This document shows positions 25,752 through 34,229 of a stretch of DNA of 64,000 bases, in pieces (position 1 is the stretch's first letter; every line of letters begins with the position of its first letter). A program made the translations under genes and the position numbers. The stretch spans positions 124,001 to 188,000 of the forward strand of contig JABARH010000003.1 in assembly GCA_019187665.1 (NCBI GenBank), in the 5' to 3' direction. The notes below the pieces were generated by a model that saw only the letters and a list, made by a program, of their open reading frames with translations, did no database searches and was not told the origin of the DNA. The DNA comes from Anaerolineales bacterium (GTDB lineage: Bacteria; Chloroflexota; Anaerolineae; Anaerolineales; Villigracilaceae).

Positions 25752-26795
25752 ATGAAGTCATCCTCAACGCAAACCTTCCAGCATTGGCGCGCATCCTGGC
25801 GCGAGACGGGCCTGCTCCTGCGCGAGTTTGGTCTGCCCCTGCTTTTCTTTTTTAGCGCAGTCATCGGCGGCGGGATTCTTTATCATACAATCGCGAAGGG
25901 GCTGGGCGAACCGCTGGAGACCGTCCCGGAATCCATCTACCTGGTTCTGACGATGGCGTTCCTGCAACCCAACGGGGATTTTCCAAATAGTATTTTTTTG
26001 CAATTGTTTTATTTCATCATGCCGTTGGTCGGACTCGGTGCGCTGGCGCAGGGGTTGACCGATTTCGGCATCCTGCTTTTCAACCGGCGCGCGCGAAGCC
26101 GGGAATGGGAGATCGCTGTGGCATCCACACTCAAAAACCACCACATCCTCGTCGGGCTGGGGCATCTCGGATTCCGCGTCGCTCAGCAGCTGCGCGATAT
26201 GGGCGAATCTGTGGCCGTGATCGAACTCGACCCCAAAGCCGACCTGTTCGCCGCCGCGCAAAAAATGAACATTCCGGTCATCGCCGGTGACGCCAGCCGC
26301 GAAATCACCCTGCTCGACGCGGGCATCAAAAAAGCCAAGTCCCTCATCCTGTGCGTACAAGACGATGAATTAAATTTGAAGACCGCCCTCAAGTCGCGCA
26401 GTCTCAACCCAAACGTAAAAATCATCATCCGTATCTTCGACGATGAATTTGCCGACGAGCTTCAAAATCAATTTGGCTTCAACGCATTAAGCGGCACCGC
26501 CATGGCCGCTCCGGCCTTTGCCGCCGCCGCGGCGGGCGCGGATATCACCAACCCGATCAACGTGGAAGGCGAATCGCTCAGCCTGGCGCGGCTCGCCATC
26601 ATGCCCGGCTCCAAGCTGGACGGGAAAACGGTTGGCCAGGTGGAGGATGGATTCGGCGTCAGCGTCGTGATGGTGCGGCAGGATCACACCAATCAATTTC
26701 ATCCCGCCGACAGCATCCTGCTCCGCGGCCAATACACGCTGGCTGTGCTGGGCCGCCCCGAAAATTTGAACAAGGTGGTGAATGCCAGCCGGTAA
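25752..26795 (+). CDS. Potassium-channel-like membrane protein with TrkA-N and TrkA-C (RCK) domains, non-canonical filter
   Basis: A 347-residue protein built like a prokaryotic two-helix K+ channel with regulatory domains. There are membrane helices at about 28-48 and 82-105 with a pore loop between, then an NAD-binding TrkA-N domain with GLGHLG (135-140), then a TrkA-C domain near the end. The pore loop does not contain TVGYG; the equivalent stretch is TMAFLQPNGDF (67-77). It may conduct a different ion or have lost conduction. The last 14 bases overlap the small P-loop gene that follows. Confidence 0.83.
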   Translation: MKSSSTQTFQHWRASWRETGLLLREFGLPLLFFFSAVIGGGILYHTIAKGLGEPLETVPESIYLVLTMAFLQPNGDFPNSIFLQLFYFIMPLVGLGALAQGLTDFGILLFNRRARSREWEIAVASTLKNHHILVGLGHLGFRVAQQLRDMGESVAVIELDPKADLFAAAQKMNIPVIAGDASREITLLDAGIKKAKSLILCVQDDELNLKTALKSRSLNPNVKIIIRIFDDEFADELQNQFGFNALSGTAMAAPAFAAAAAGADITNPINVEGESLSLARLAIMPGSKLDGKTVGQVEDGFGVSVVMVRQDHTNQFHPADSILLRGQYTLAVLGRPENLNKVVNASR

Positions 26796-27138
26796 TTTAC
26801 GAATCGGAATCGTCGGCCCGTGCGGATCGGGGAAGTCCACGTTGATCGCGGCGCTGGAAGCACGCGGCTATACCTGCCGTCACATCGCGCAGGAACATTC
26901 ATACGTCAAAGATATGTGGAAGCGCATCAGCAACCCCGATGTGCTGATTTTTCTCGAAGCCTCTTTTATCGTCTCGACTGCGAGACGCAAACTGAACTGG
27001 AATGAATCCGATTACGCCGAACAACTGCGCCGACTCGCGCACGCGCATCAGCACGCAGATCTGATCGTGGACACCGATCCGCTCGCGCCGGAGCAGGTCG
27101 CCGCGCGCGTGCTGGAATTTTTGGACCGTCATCTATAA
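26782..27138 (+). CDS. Small P-loop NTPase, kinase-like
   Basis: A 118-residue protein with Walker A GPCGSGKST (12-20) close to the N-terminus and a core that looks like a minimal nucleotide or nucleoside kinase. The DVLIFLEASF stretch (about 53-62) resembles the second strand, and the end reads DTDPLAPEQVAARVLEFL. It begins inside the last codons of the channel gene (14-bp overlap), which implies translational coupling. Function unknown; a lid domain is not obvious. It may serve as a nucleotide-dependent partner of the channel or a separate kinase. Confidence 0.75.
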   Translation: MPAGNLRIGIVGPCGSGKSTLIAALEARGYTCRHIAQEHSYVKDMWKRISNPDVLIFLEASFIVSTARRKLNWNESDYAEQLRRLAHAHQHADLIVDTDPLAPEQVAARVLEFLDRHL

Positions 27139-27358
27139 ATCGCAATCGCCAGGGAACGGAAAGCCATCGCCAATCTTCTCGAAGCTGCTTGACAGATTAG
27201 CCAGCCCGGAACGCGAACGACTCAAGTGCGCGAATTTCAAAAGTTGCGCTGCGGGTTATTCGCTTCGTACACAAATTTGTGATATTCGCATTGAGGGGAT
27301 TCCGAATTTGAGAAAGTCCTGTCCGGCTCGGCAACTTCCGCCCATTGCCTCCATGAGG

Positions 27359-27364
27359 TATAAT
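27359..27364 (+). promoter_or_regulatory. -10 box of secDF
   Basis: TATAAT 48 bases before the secD start, with GGAG (27400s) as ribosome site. The rest of the 27139-27411 gap shows no gene. Confidence 0.55.
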
Positions 27365-27411
27365 GCGCCGTCGCCTGCGCAAGCGGGCATTTTCGTGAGT
27401 GGAGAAACCGC

Positions 27412-28770
27412 ATGAGAAATTTGAATACCCGGATCGTCCTGATCGTCGTCATCGTCGCCATTGCGGCCTGGATTGACTTCAGCGATGAATTGATCAACCC
27501 AATCAACCAGCAGCCCTTCCGCGATGTCAGCACCCGTCTCGGCCTCGACTTGCGCGGCGGCCTGCAAGTCGTCCTCGAAGCCGACCTGCCCGCAGGAGCA
27601 GAAATTTCGAGTGAGCAAATGGAAACCGCCCGCTTGATCCTCGAGAACCGCACCAACGCCCTGGGCGTGAACGAAAGCGTTTTGCAAGTGGCCGGAAAAA
27701 ATCGCATCGTGGGCGAATTCCCCGGCGTGGCCGACCCCGATGAGGTAAAAGCCACCCTCGGCCAGACCGGCCGCCTCGAATTCGTTGACTTTGGCATAAC
27801 CCCTGTTCGCGAAGGCAGTATCGTGCAAACCGACGTGGAAGGCGGAACAGCCACCAACCTGGAAGATCCGGCTCTCGACCCAGCCGCGCCGGTGATCTAC
27901 CACACCGTGATGACCGGCGACAAGATCAAGACCGCCATCGTCTATCAGGATCCAAACACCGGCGCATTCGCCATTGACTTTACCCTGACCAGCGAGGGCG
28001 GGCAGATCTTTGGCGACCACACTTCCACGCATATCAACCAGTATCTCGGCATCGTGCTGGACAAAACAGTAATCTCCTCCCCCAGCATCAACTCTGCCAT
28101 CACCGGCGGCGAGGGAACCATCACCGGTCAGTTCACATATGAATCCGCCAATGCGCTTGCCATCCAATTGCGCTATGGCTCGCTGCCAATCCCGTTTAAG
28201 GTGGTTGAAAGCCGCGTGGTCGGCCCCACTCTCGGCCAGGACTCGCTCGAAAAGTCGCTTATCGCCGGCCTGGTCGGCGTGGCAATCGTCTTCCTCTTCA
28301 TGGGCATCTACTATCGCCTGCCTGGCATTCTTGCAGACGCGTCCATCATCATCTATGCCCTGATCGCCTTCGCCATCTTCCGCTACTTCCACTTCACACT
28401 GACCCTCTCCGGGGTGGCGGGCTTCCTGCTCTCCACCGGCGCGGCCCTCGACGCCAACATCCTCATCTTCGAACGCATGAAAGAGGAATTGCGCGCCGGA
28501 CGCCCGCTGCGTAACGCCATAGACCTGGGCTGGAGCCGCGCCTGGTCATCTATCCGCGACTCAAACCTGGCCACCATCATCACCTCGGCCATCCTCTTCT
28601 GGTTTGGCTCCACCTTCGGCGCCACCATCGTCAAGGGTTTTGCCCTCACGCTCTTCCTCGGTGTAGCCATCTCGCTCTTCACCGCCATCGTTGTCACCCG
28701 CACCCTGTTGACCCTTGTTGTGAGCCGCTTTAAACCCGGCGCCGAAAACCTCAAGTGGTTTGGAATTTAG
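27412..28770 (+). CDS. secD: Protein translocase subunit SecD
   Basis: Proton-driven accessory subunit of the Sec translocon that pulls proteins out of the channel. It has 452 residues. The N-terminal helix is at about 8-22, the family motif LGLDLRGG at 43-50 and the large periplasmic domain at about 50-260. Six helices follow with the conserved GAALDANILIFERMKEE stretch at the start of the export motif. The gene lies 10 bp upstream of secF, the usual pair. Confidence 0.96.
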   Translation: MRNLNTRIVLIVVIVAIAAWIDFSDELINPINQQPFRDVSTRLGLDLRGGLQVVLEADLPAGAEISSEQMETARLILENRTNALGVNESVLQVAGKNRIVGEFPGVADPDEVKATLGQTGRLEFVDFGITPVREGSIVQTDVEGGTATNLEDPALDPAAPVIYHTVMTGDKIKTAIVYQDPNTGAFAIDFTLTSEGGQIFGDHTSTHINQYLGIVLDKTVISSPSINSAITGGEGTITGQFTYESANALAIQLRYGSLPIPFKVVESRVVGPTLGQDSLEKSLIAGLVGVAIVFLFMGIYYRLPGILADASIIIYALIAFAIFRYFHFTLTLSGVAGFLLSTGAALDANILIFERMKEELRAGRPLRNAIDLGWSRAWSSIRDSNLATIITSAILFWFGSTFGATIVKGFALTLFLGVAISLFTAIVVTRTLLTLVVSRFKPGAENLKWFGI

Positions 28771-28780
28771 GGAGATTAAC

Positions 28781-29692
28781 ATGAACATTCTCGGAAAACG
28801 CTACTGGTACTTTGCCCTCTCCTTGCTCGTTATCATCCCCGGCCTCGCGCTGCTTTTCCTGGGCGGGCTGCCCCTGTCCATTGACTTCACCGGCGGCTCG
28901 ATCCTCGAAGTCCGCTTTGCAGGCGAAACGCCCTCCCCCGCCGACGTGGTTGCCGTCTACCAAAACATCGGCATCGAAGACGCCCAGGTACAGACAACCG
29001 GCACTGGCACGCTCCAGATCCGATCCGCCTTCCTCGACGAAGCCGCCAGCGTGGAGATTCAAAACGCGCTCAAGACCGAATTCGGCGAACTCACCGTCGA
29101 ACGCTTCGACAGCGTCGGCCCCTCCATCGGCGCGCAAGTTGCCCAGCGCGCCGGGCTGGCCGTCGCCTTCGCCGCGCTGGCCGTCGTCATCTACATCACC
29201 TACACCTTTCGCGGCCTCGCGCACGCCTTTCGGTACGGCGTGATTGCCGTCATCGCCATGATCCACGACGTTGCCATCGTCATGGCAGTCACAGCCATTG
29301 GCGGGCGCTTCTGGGGCTGGCAGGTGGACGCGCTCTTCCTCACTGCGCTGCTCACCGTCATCGGCTTCTCTGTGCAGGACAAGATCGTGGTCTTCGACCG
29401 CATCCGCGAAAACTCGAACATCTACCGCAAACTGCCGTTCGAAACCCTCGCCAACCACTCCATCATCCAAACCCTGCAACGCTCCATCAACACCCAATTA
29501 ATGACCGTTGAATTCATGCTGCTGGCGCTGGCGCTCTTCGGCGGCATCACCCTGCGCGAATTCGCCGTCATCCTGCTCATCGGTCTCTTCAGCGGAACCT
29601 ACTCCTCCATCTTCATCGCCGCGCCCATCCTCGTGGTCTGGGAAAATAAAGAATGGAAGACCTGGTTCGGGCGCAAAGCCGAAACCGCATAG
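28781..29692 (+). CDS. secF: Protein translocase subunit SecF
   Basis: Partner of SecD, 303 residues from the ATG at 28781, which has GGGAG just before it. An in-frame start further upstream would overlap secD and has no support. Features: helix at 9-30, SIDFTGGS (25-32 region) at the start of the periplasmic domain, six-helix core and the conserved VIGFSVQDKIVVFDRIREN. A terminator at 29700 ends the operon. Confidence 0.96.
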   Translation: MNILGKRYWYFALSLLVIIPGLALLFLGGLPLSIDFTGGSILEVRFAGETPSPADVVAVYQNIGIEDAQVQTTGTGTLQIRSAFLDEAASVEIQNALKTEFGELTVERFDSVGPSIGAQVAQRAGLAVAFAALAVVIYITYTFRGLAHAFRYGVIAVIAMIHDVAIVMAVTAIGGRFWGWQVDALFLTALLTVIGFSVQDKIVVFDRIRENSNIYRKLPFETLANHSIIQTLQRSINTQLMTVEFMLLALALFGGITLREFAVILLIGLFSGTYSSIFIAAPILVVWENKEWKTWFGRKAETA

Positions 29693-29699
29693 CATACAA

Positions 29700-29731
29700 A
29701 ATAGCGCATCCATTCGATGCGCTATTTTTAT
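29700..29731 (+). terminator. Intrinsic terminator of secDF
   Basis: ATAGCGCATC-CATTC-GATGCGCTAT stem-loop (29701-29725) followed by TTTTTA. Confidence 0.92.
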
Positions 29732-29787
29732 CCCATCGTTAAAGATCGCCTCCGCGCCCTCTTGCATACATTCCGGAATTCCAACCC

Positions 29788-30612
29788 GTGATCCAACTCC
29801 GCGTCCGCCTCCTGATTCTCCTCCTCGGCCTGACCCTCCTCGCTGCGTGCGCCTCCCCCTCCCCCACAGCGGGCACGCCGCCTCCGGCCGAATCACCCTC
29901 CTCGGCCCAGCGCTGGAACCCCGCGCCCGGCGACGCGTGGCAAATCCAATTCAGCGGCGACCTCGACACGAGTCTCGACGTGAGCATCTTTTTCCTCGAC
30001 CTGTTCGACACGCCCGAATCCGTCATCCGCGACCTGCACACGCGCGGCATCAAGGTCGTCTGTTCTTTCAGCGCCGGGTCCCACGAAGACTGGCGTCCGG
30101 ACGCGGGCGGTTTCCCGGAAGCGATTCTTGGCATAACCCTGACCGGCTGGCCCGGCGAACGCTGGCTCGACATCCGCGACCTGCAAACCCTGGGACCGCT
30201 CATGCTGGGGCGAATCCGCCTCGCGGTCCAGAAGGGCTGCGATGGCGTGGATCCGGACAACATGGATGGTTACATCAACGAGACCGGATTTCCCCTCACG
30301 CCCAACGATCAACTGGCCTACAATATTTTCCTGGCCAACGCCGCGCACCAAAACGGTTTATCCATCGGCTTGAAAAACGATCTCGGGCAGGTAGAGCAAC
30401 TTCTGCCCTTTTTCGACTGGGCCTTGAACGAATCCTGTTTTTTATACGCTGAGTGCCGTCTGCTGCTCCCCTTTGTGAATTCTGGCAAGCCGGTCTTTGT
30501 GATCGAATACGAACTCAGCCCCGAAGAGTTTTGCCTGCAAGCCAATGCAATGGATTTCGACGCCATGCAAAAAAAGCCGCAACTGGACCCTTTTCGATTC
30601 CCCTGCCGCTAG
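29788..30612 (+). CDS. Lipoprotein with a GH114-like (endo-alpha-1,4-polygalactosaminidase) domain
   Basis: A 274-residue predicted lipoprotein; the lipobox is LLAAC with C21. After a Pro/Ser-rich linker the domain begins near residue 42 with WQIQFSGDLDTSLDVSIFFLDLFD and continues with the TIM-barrel words VVCSFSAG and GCDGVDPDNMDGY. These match the TM1410/GH114 family. The Asp cluster in VDPDNMDGY is the likely active site. Members are thought to cleave galactosaminogalactan-type polymers in the surroundings or on surfaces. No polysaccharide genes adjoin it. Confidence 0.83.
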   Translation: MIQLRVRLLILLLGLTLLAACASPSPTAGTPPPAESPSSAQRWNPAPGDAWQIQFSGDLDTSLDVSIFFLDLFDTPESVIRDLHTRGIKVVCSFSAGSHEDWRPDAGGFPEAILGITLTGWPGERWLDIRDLQTLGPLMLGRIRLAVQKGCDGVDPDNMDGYINETGFPLTPNDQLAYNIFLANAAHQNGLSIGLKNDLGQVEQLLPFFDWALNESCFLYAECRLLLPFVNSGKPVFVIEYELSPEEFCLQANAMDFDAMQKKPQLDPFRFPCR

Positions 30613-30683
30613 ATTCTCAAGTGCAACCCCGGGCGGGCACGCCCGTATACCCCCTTGCAAACCATTCCAAAGGAGTATGCACA

Positions 30684-31256
30684 ATGGAAAATAAATCTCG
30701 CAACGCTGGGACGCTCGTTGGCGGCGCGATACTCATCGGCCTCGGGCTGTTGGCGCTGGCCTCCGAGTTCTTCGGCCTCCATGGGTGGGGCGCGCTCTGG
30801 CCCTTCGTCATCATCGGCATCGGCGGGGTGTTCCTGGCCGGCATGGCATCTGGCGGCAGGGATACCGCACCTCTTGCCATCCCGGGAACCATCGTCACCG
30901 GCGTTGGCGTAATGCTCTTCCTCCAAAATCTGACCGGCCATTTCGAATCGTGGGCCTACGGCTGGACAGTGATCGTCTTTTTAGTGGGACTCGGCATCTA
31001 CCTCATGGGCGCGCAGAGCGGCGACCCCGGCACGCGGCGCGGCGGCGCAGGTACGATGCGCACCGGCCTGGTCCTCTTCATCATCTTCGGCGCGTTCTTT
31101 GAAGGGCTGATCTTTCGCTCATTCGGCATTTCAGATTATATCTTCCCGGCTGCGCTGATCCTGTTCGGCCTCTATCTCGTCTTTAAACGCTCCGGCCTGG
31201 TCTCCTCCCGCAAAGAAGGGCGCCCGGCCTCCACTGATATTTCGGAGGAAAAATGA
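30684..31256 (+). CDS. DUF5668-type membrane protein
   Basis: A 190-residue membrane protein with five or six helices. The N-terminal part (LVGGAILIGLGLLALASEF and then WPFVIIGIGG) resembles the DUF5668 / LiaF N-terminal transmembrane domain. The ATG at 30684 has an AGGAG at 30671-30675; longer in-frame starts run through the lipoprotein gene. It overlaps the following DUF2807 gene by 4 bp. Such pairs often belong to envelope-stress circuits, but no two-component genes are nearby. Confidence 0.78.
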   Translation: MENKSRNAGTLVGGAILIGLGLLALASEFFGLHGWGALWPFVIIGIGGVFLAGMASGGRDTAPLAIPGTIVTGVGVMLFLQNLTGHFESWAYGWTVIVFLVGLGIYLMGAQSGDPGTRRGGAGTMRTGLVLFIIFGAFFEGLIFRSFGISDYIFPAALILFGLYLVFKRSGLVSSRKEGRPASTDISEEK

Positions 31257-32218
31257 ATGAACATCGCTCCCTTTTCTGGCCGTTGACACTGGTCGCGGCC
31301 GGCATCATCTGGCTGATGATCGGCATGGGGAAAATCCCGTCTGAAAATCTATGGGCGCTGACTCATATTTGGCCATACGTATTGATCGCCCTCGGGACCG
31401 GCCTCATCCTGCGCGGCATATGGCGCCCGTTTGGACAGATCGTGACCGCGTTGGTGATCATCGGCGCGGCGGGCGCGGTCATCTTCGCGCCAAAACTCGG
31501 CTGGAACGACGGGCCTCCCTTAGGCGCATGGAATCTCGACAGCGGTTTTGGCCTGGGCGCCGAGCGCGGGTCGGGCGCGATCAAAACCGAGACCCGCAGT
31601 GTATCCGGCTTCGATAAAATTGACATTGACTATCCGGCCGATGTGGTCATCCAGCAGGGCGCGAGTGAATCGCTAATGATCGAAGCCGACGAAAACCTGC
31701 TGCCTCAGCTGGTTTCCGAGGTGCGTGACGGGACATTGCATATTGAAAACAGGGAACACAATTTCAAAAAGCGCGTAAATCCATCACAGATCGTGCGTAT
31801 CACGATCACGGTCAGGGAACTGCGCGAGGTGGATTTCTCCACTGCCGGCGAACTGACGCTGACCGGCCTCAAGGGCAAAGCGCTTAGCGTCTTCCTCAGC
31901 GGCGCGGGCAATGTAACATTGAACAACCTGGAATTGGAGAAATTGACCGCCTCCTTGAGCGGCGCGGGCGAATTCACAACCAGCGGTTCCGCGTCGGAAC
32001 TCAGCCTGACAATCAGCGGCTTCGGCAGTTTCAACTCTCCGAATTTAAAGACAGAAACCGCCGACATTCAAATCAGCGGCGCTGGCTCCGCCACCTTGCG
32101 GGTGGAGAAGACCCTGGATGCCTCCATCAGCGGCGCGGGCTCGGTGAATTATTACGGCTCGCCCTCCGTCACCAGGGCGGTTAGTGGCGCGGGCAGTGTG
32201 AAGCAGGTCGGCCAATAG
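31253..32218 (+). CDS. Membrane protein with a DUF2807 (head GIN) adhesin-like domain
   Basis: A 321-residue protein. The N-terminus repeats the DUF5668-like helices of its neighbour (about 8-80). The rest is a beta-helical DUF2807 domain rich in the repeated word (I/L)SGAG(S/N/E): SGAGNV, SGAGEF, SGAGSA, SGAGSV. It begins with the typical SVSGFDKIDIDYPADVVIQQG. The domain faces outside and is probably an adhesin-like or sensing beta-helix. Co-translated with the gene before it (4-bp overlap). Confidence 0.85.
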   Translation: MNEHRSLFWPLTLVAAGIIWLMIGMGKIPSENLWALTHIWPYVLIALGTGLILRGIWRPFGQIVTALVIIGAAGAVIFAPKLGWNDGPPLGAWNLDSGFGLGAERGSGAIKTETRSVSGFDKIDIDYPADVVIQQGASESLMIEADENLLPQLVSEVRDGTLHIENREHNFKKRVNPSQIVRITITVRELREVDFSTAGELTLTGLKGKALSVFLSGAGNVTLNNLELEKLTASLSGAGEFTTSGSASELSLTISGFGSFNSPNLKTETADIQISGAGSATLRVEKTLDASISGAGSVNYYGSPSVTRAVSGAGSVKQVGQ

Positions 32219-32229
32219 AGCCAAATCAA

Positions 32230-32257
32230 CCCCTCCGGAGCAGGAACGCCGGAGGGG
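32230..32257 (+). terminator. Hairpin after the DUF2807 gene
   Basis: CCCCTCCGG (32230-32238) pairs with CCGGAGGGG (32249-32257). The tail is not T-rich, so termination is plausible but not certain. Confidence 0.6.
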
Positions 32258-32298
32258 CTCCCGGTCGAAACGTTAATCAAACGCCAACACATCCGGCG

Positions 32299-32327
32299 TA
32301 GACAAATTCCCTCTGCCCTGCTATACT
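32299..32327 (+). promoter_or_regulatory. Promoter of the RNase J gene
   Basis: TAGACA (32299-32304), a 17-base spacer and TATACT (32322-32327). It predicts a leader of about 160 bases before the ATG at 32493. Confidence 0.65.
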
Positions 32328-32350
32328 TTTGCCCGCAACGTTGAATCTTC

Positions 32351-32456
32351 CTGCCTTTGGCAGTTTTCGTGACCACAATCCATGTCGCACGTGAACGTCC
32401 CCGGCAGATCTTCCTGTCCGGGCTTTTTCTTCGTTGACCTTAACCGCCCATGGCGG
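32351..32456 (+). promoter_or_regulatory. RNase J leader with three hairpins, one shaped like an intrinsic terminator
   Basis: Hairpin 1: CTGCC-TTT-GGCAG followed by TTTT (32351-32367). Hairpin 2: CCCGGCAG-ATCTTC-CTG-T-CCGGG followed by CTTTTTCTTC (32400-32431), with the look of a terminator. Hairpin 3: CCGCC-CAT-GGCGG (32444-32456), near the start codon. Placement between promoter and gene suggests attenuation or feedback control through mRNA cleavage, as known for the RNase E leader of E. coli; here it is inference. Confidence 0.6.
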
Positions 32457-32492
32457 ATAATCATTCTTTGAAACAAGAGGTGTAACCTACAC

Positions 32493-34133
32493 ATGAGCAA
32501 GAAAGAAAAACTAAAGATCGTTCCTCTCGGGGGCCTGGGAGAGGTCGGCAAGAACATGACCGCCTACGAGTATGGCGGCGATATTCTCATTGTGGATGCC
32601 GGTATCATGTTCCCGCAGAACGACATGCTGGGCATTGACTACATCATCCCCGACTTTACCTACCTGCTGGACAAGAGCGCGCGCGTGCGCGGCATCGTTG
32701 TCACGCACGGTCACGAGGATCACATTGGCGCCATCCGCCATGTGCTGGAAGAGATTCCCGTGCCGGTCTATTCCACGCCGCTCACCCTCGGCCTGATCGA
32801 GGGCAAACTTGTCCGCAACGGCTACAGCAAAGCCGACCTGCGAAAACTGCACGCCGGGGAAAAAATTCAGATCGGCAAATTCCAGGTGGAAACCTTTCAC
32901 GTCTCGCACTCCATCCCCGACGCGATCGGGTTGGCCATCACCACCGGCGCCGGCCTGGTAATCCACATGAGCGATTTCAAACTGGACCATACCCCCGTGG
33001 ACGGCTGGCCGACCGATTACGCCAAGCTGGCGGAATTTTCCCAGCGCGGCGTAGACCTGCTGCTGAGCGACTCGACCAACTCTGAACGACCGGGCTGGAC
33101 CCAATCGGAACGCGTCATCGGCCCGGCCTTCGACCAGGTAATGGCGTCCGCGCCCGGACGCGTGATCATCGCCACCTTCGCCTCGCTCATCTCGCGGATC
33201 CAGCAGGTTGCAGATTCCGCGATCAAGAGCGGGCGCAAACTCGCATTTGCCGGGACGAGCATGGTGGAAAATGCAAAGATCGCGCGCACGCTGGGTTATC
33301 TCATTGTCCCGGACGAAACGCTCGTGCCGATCGAACAGGCGCTCCACATGCCCGACAACAAAGTCGCCATCATGTGCACCGGCTCGCAGGGCGAGCCGTC
33401 CTCGATCATCGGGCGACTGTCCACCGCCTCCAACCGCCAGTTCGATGTGAAGCGCGGCGACACGATCGTACTGTCCTCACATCCCATCCCCGGCAACGAA
33501 GAAACCATCAGCCGCGCCATCAATCGCCTCTTGCGCCTCGGCGCGAACGTGATCTACGACGCCATCGCGCCGGTGCATGTCTCCGGTCACGCCAGCCAGG
33601 AGGAACAAAAACTCCTGATTAATCTCGTCAAGCCGAAACATTTCCTGCCAATTCACGGTGAACTGCGACAGTTGAAACGTCACGCGTGGCTGGCAGAACA
33701 AGTCGGTATCGAACCGCAAAACATCGTGGTTGTGGAAAACGGTCAGACCGTGCAGCTGGCCGACGGCGAATTAAGCCTCGGCGAGCGCATCCCCGGCGAC
33801 TACATCTTTGTGCATGGCGAATCCATCGGCGACATTGACCATGATGTAATGAAGGAACGCGAACAACTGGCGCGCAACGGTATCGTCATCGTGGATTTAA
33901 GTGTGGATAAAGTGAGCGGGGCGCTGATCCACGAGCCAGAAATCATCACGCGTGGATTCATCTCCCCTGAAGACGCCGAACGGCTGATCCCCGAAATCCG
34001 CCGCCGTGTCATGCAGGTAGTGGAAGCCGAAGGAGTAGACTCGGAAAAAGGCATCGCTGCCGCGACGAAGCGGTATCTTCAAGATCAAACCAAACGCAAG
34101 CCGATGGTGTTCATCACACTGAGTCGGTCATAA
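32493..34133 (+). CDS. rnj: Ribonuclease J
   Basis: Metallo-beta-lactamase exo/endoribonuclease for RNA turnover and 5' processing. It has 546 residues, the usual size. The metal motif THGHEDHIG is at 71-79 (H72, H74, D76, H77). The beta-CASP region is recognisable by SDSTNSERPG, ATFASLISRIQQ and CTGSQGEP, and the HVSGHASQEE motif follows. The C-terminal domain ends with residues of the usual RnJ dimer unit. A strong terminator closes the gene; the long leader may allow autocontrol. Confidence 0.96.
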   Translation: MSKKEKLKIVPLGGLGEVGKNMTAYEYGGDILIVDAGIMFPQNDMLGIDYIIPDFTYLLDKSARVRGIVVTHGHEDHIGAIRHVLEEIPVPVYSTPLTLGLIEGKLVRNGYSKADLRKLHAGEKIQIGKFQVETFHVSHSIPDAIGLAITTGAGLVIHMSDFKLDHTPVDGWPTDYAKLAEFSQRGVDLLLSDSTNSERPGWTQSERVIGPAFDQVMASAPGRVIIATFASLISRIQQVADSAIKSGRKLAFAGTSMVENAKIARTLGYLIVPDETLVPIEQALHMPDNKVAIMCTGSQGEPSSIIGRLSTASNRQFDVKRGDTIVLSSHPIPGNEETISRAINRLLRLGANVIYDAIAPVHVSGHASQEEQKLLINLVKPKHFLPIHGELRQLKRHAWLAEQVGIEPQNIVVVENGQTVQLADGELSLGERIPGDYIFVHGESIGDIDHDVMKEREQLARNGIVIVDLSVDKVSGALIHEPEIITRGFISPEDAERLIPEIRRRVMQVVEAEGVDSEKGIAAATKRYLQDQTKRKPMVFITLSRS

Positions 34134-34135
34134 TG

Positions 34136-34178
34136 CACACCCCAGGTTTATCGGATAAACCTGGGGTGTGTTTTTTTC
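34136..34178 (+). terminator. Intrinsic terminator of the RNase J gene
   Basis: A long perfect stem, CACACCCCAGGTTTATC with GATAAACCTGGGGTGTG, followed by TTTTTTT. Confidence 0.95.
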
Positions 34179-34229
34179 CAAGCAGGCGCGGCCCTGCGTT
34201 CTTGCAGAAGCCGGGAGTGAACAGGAGCG

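Noticed and set aside
27256..28392. Long open frame on the minus strand over secD
   Set aside because: Antisense shadow in a GC-rich gene; secD on the plus strand is certain and the antisense protein is low in complexity.
30453..30683. Earlier in-frame start for the DUF5668 protein
   Set aside because: It would run through the end of the GH114 gene; the ATG at 30684 has AGGAG.
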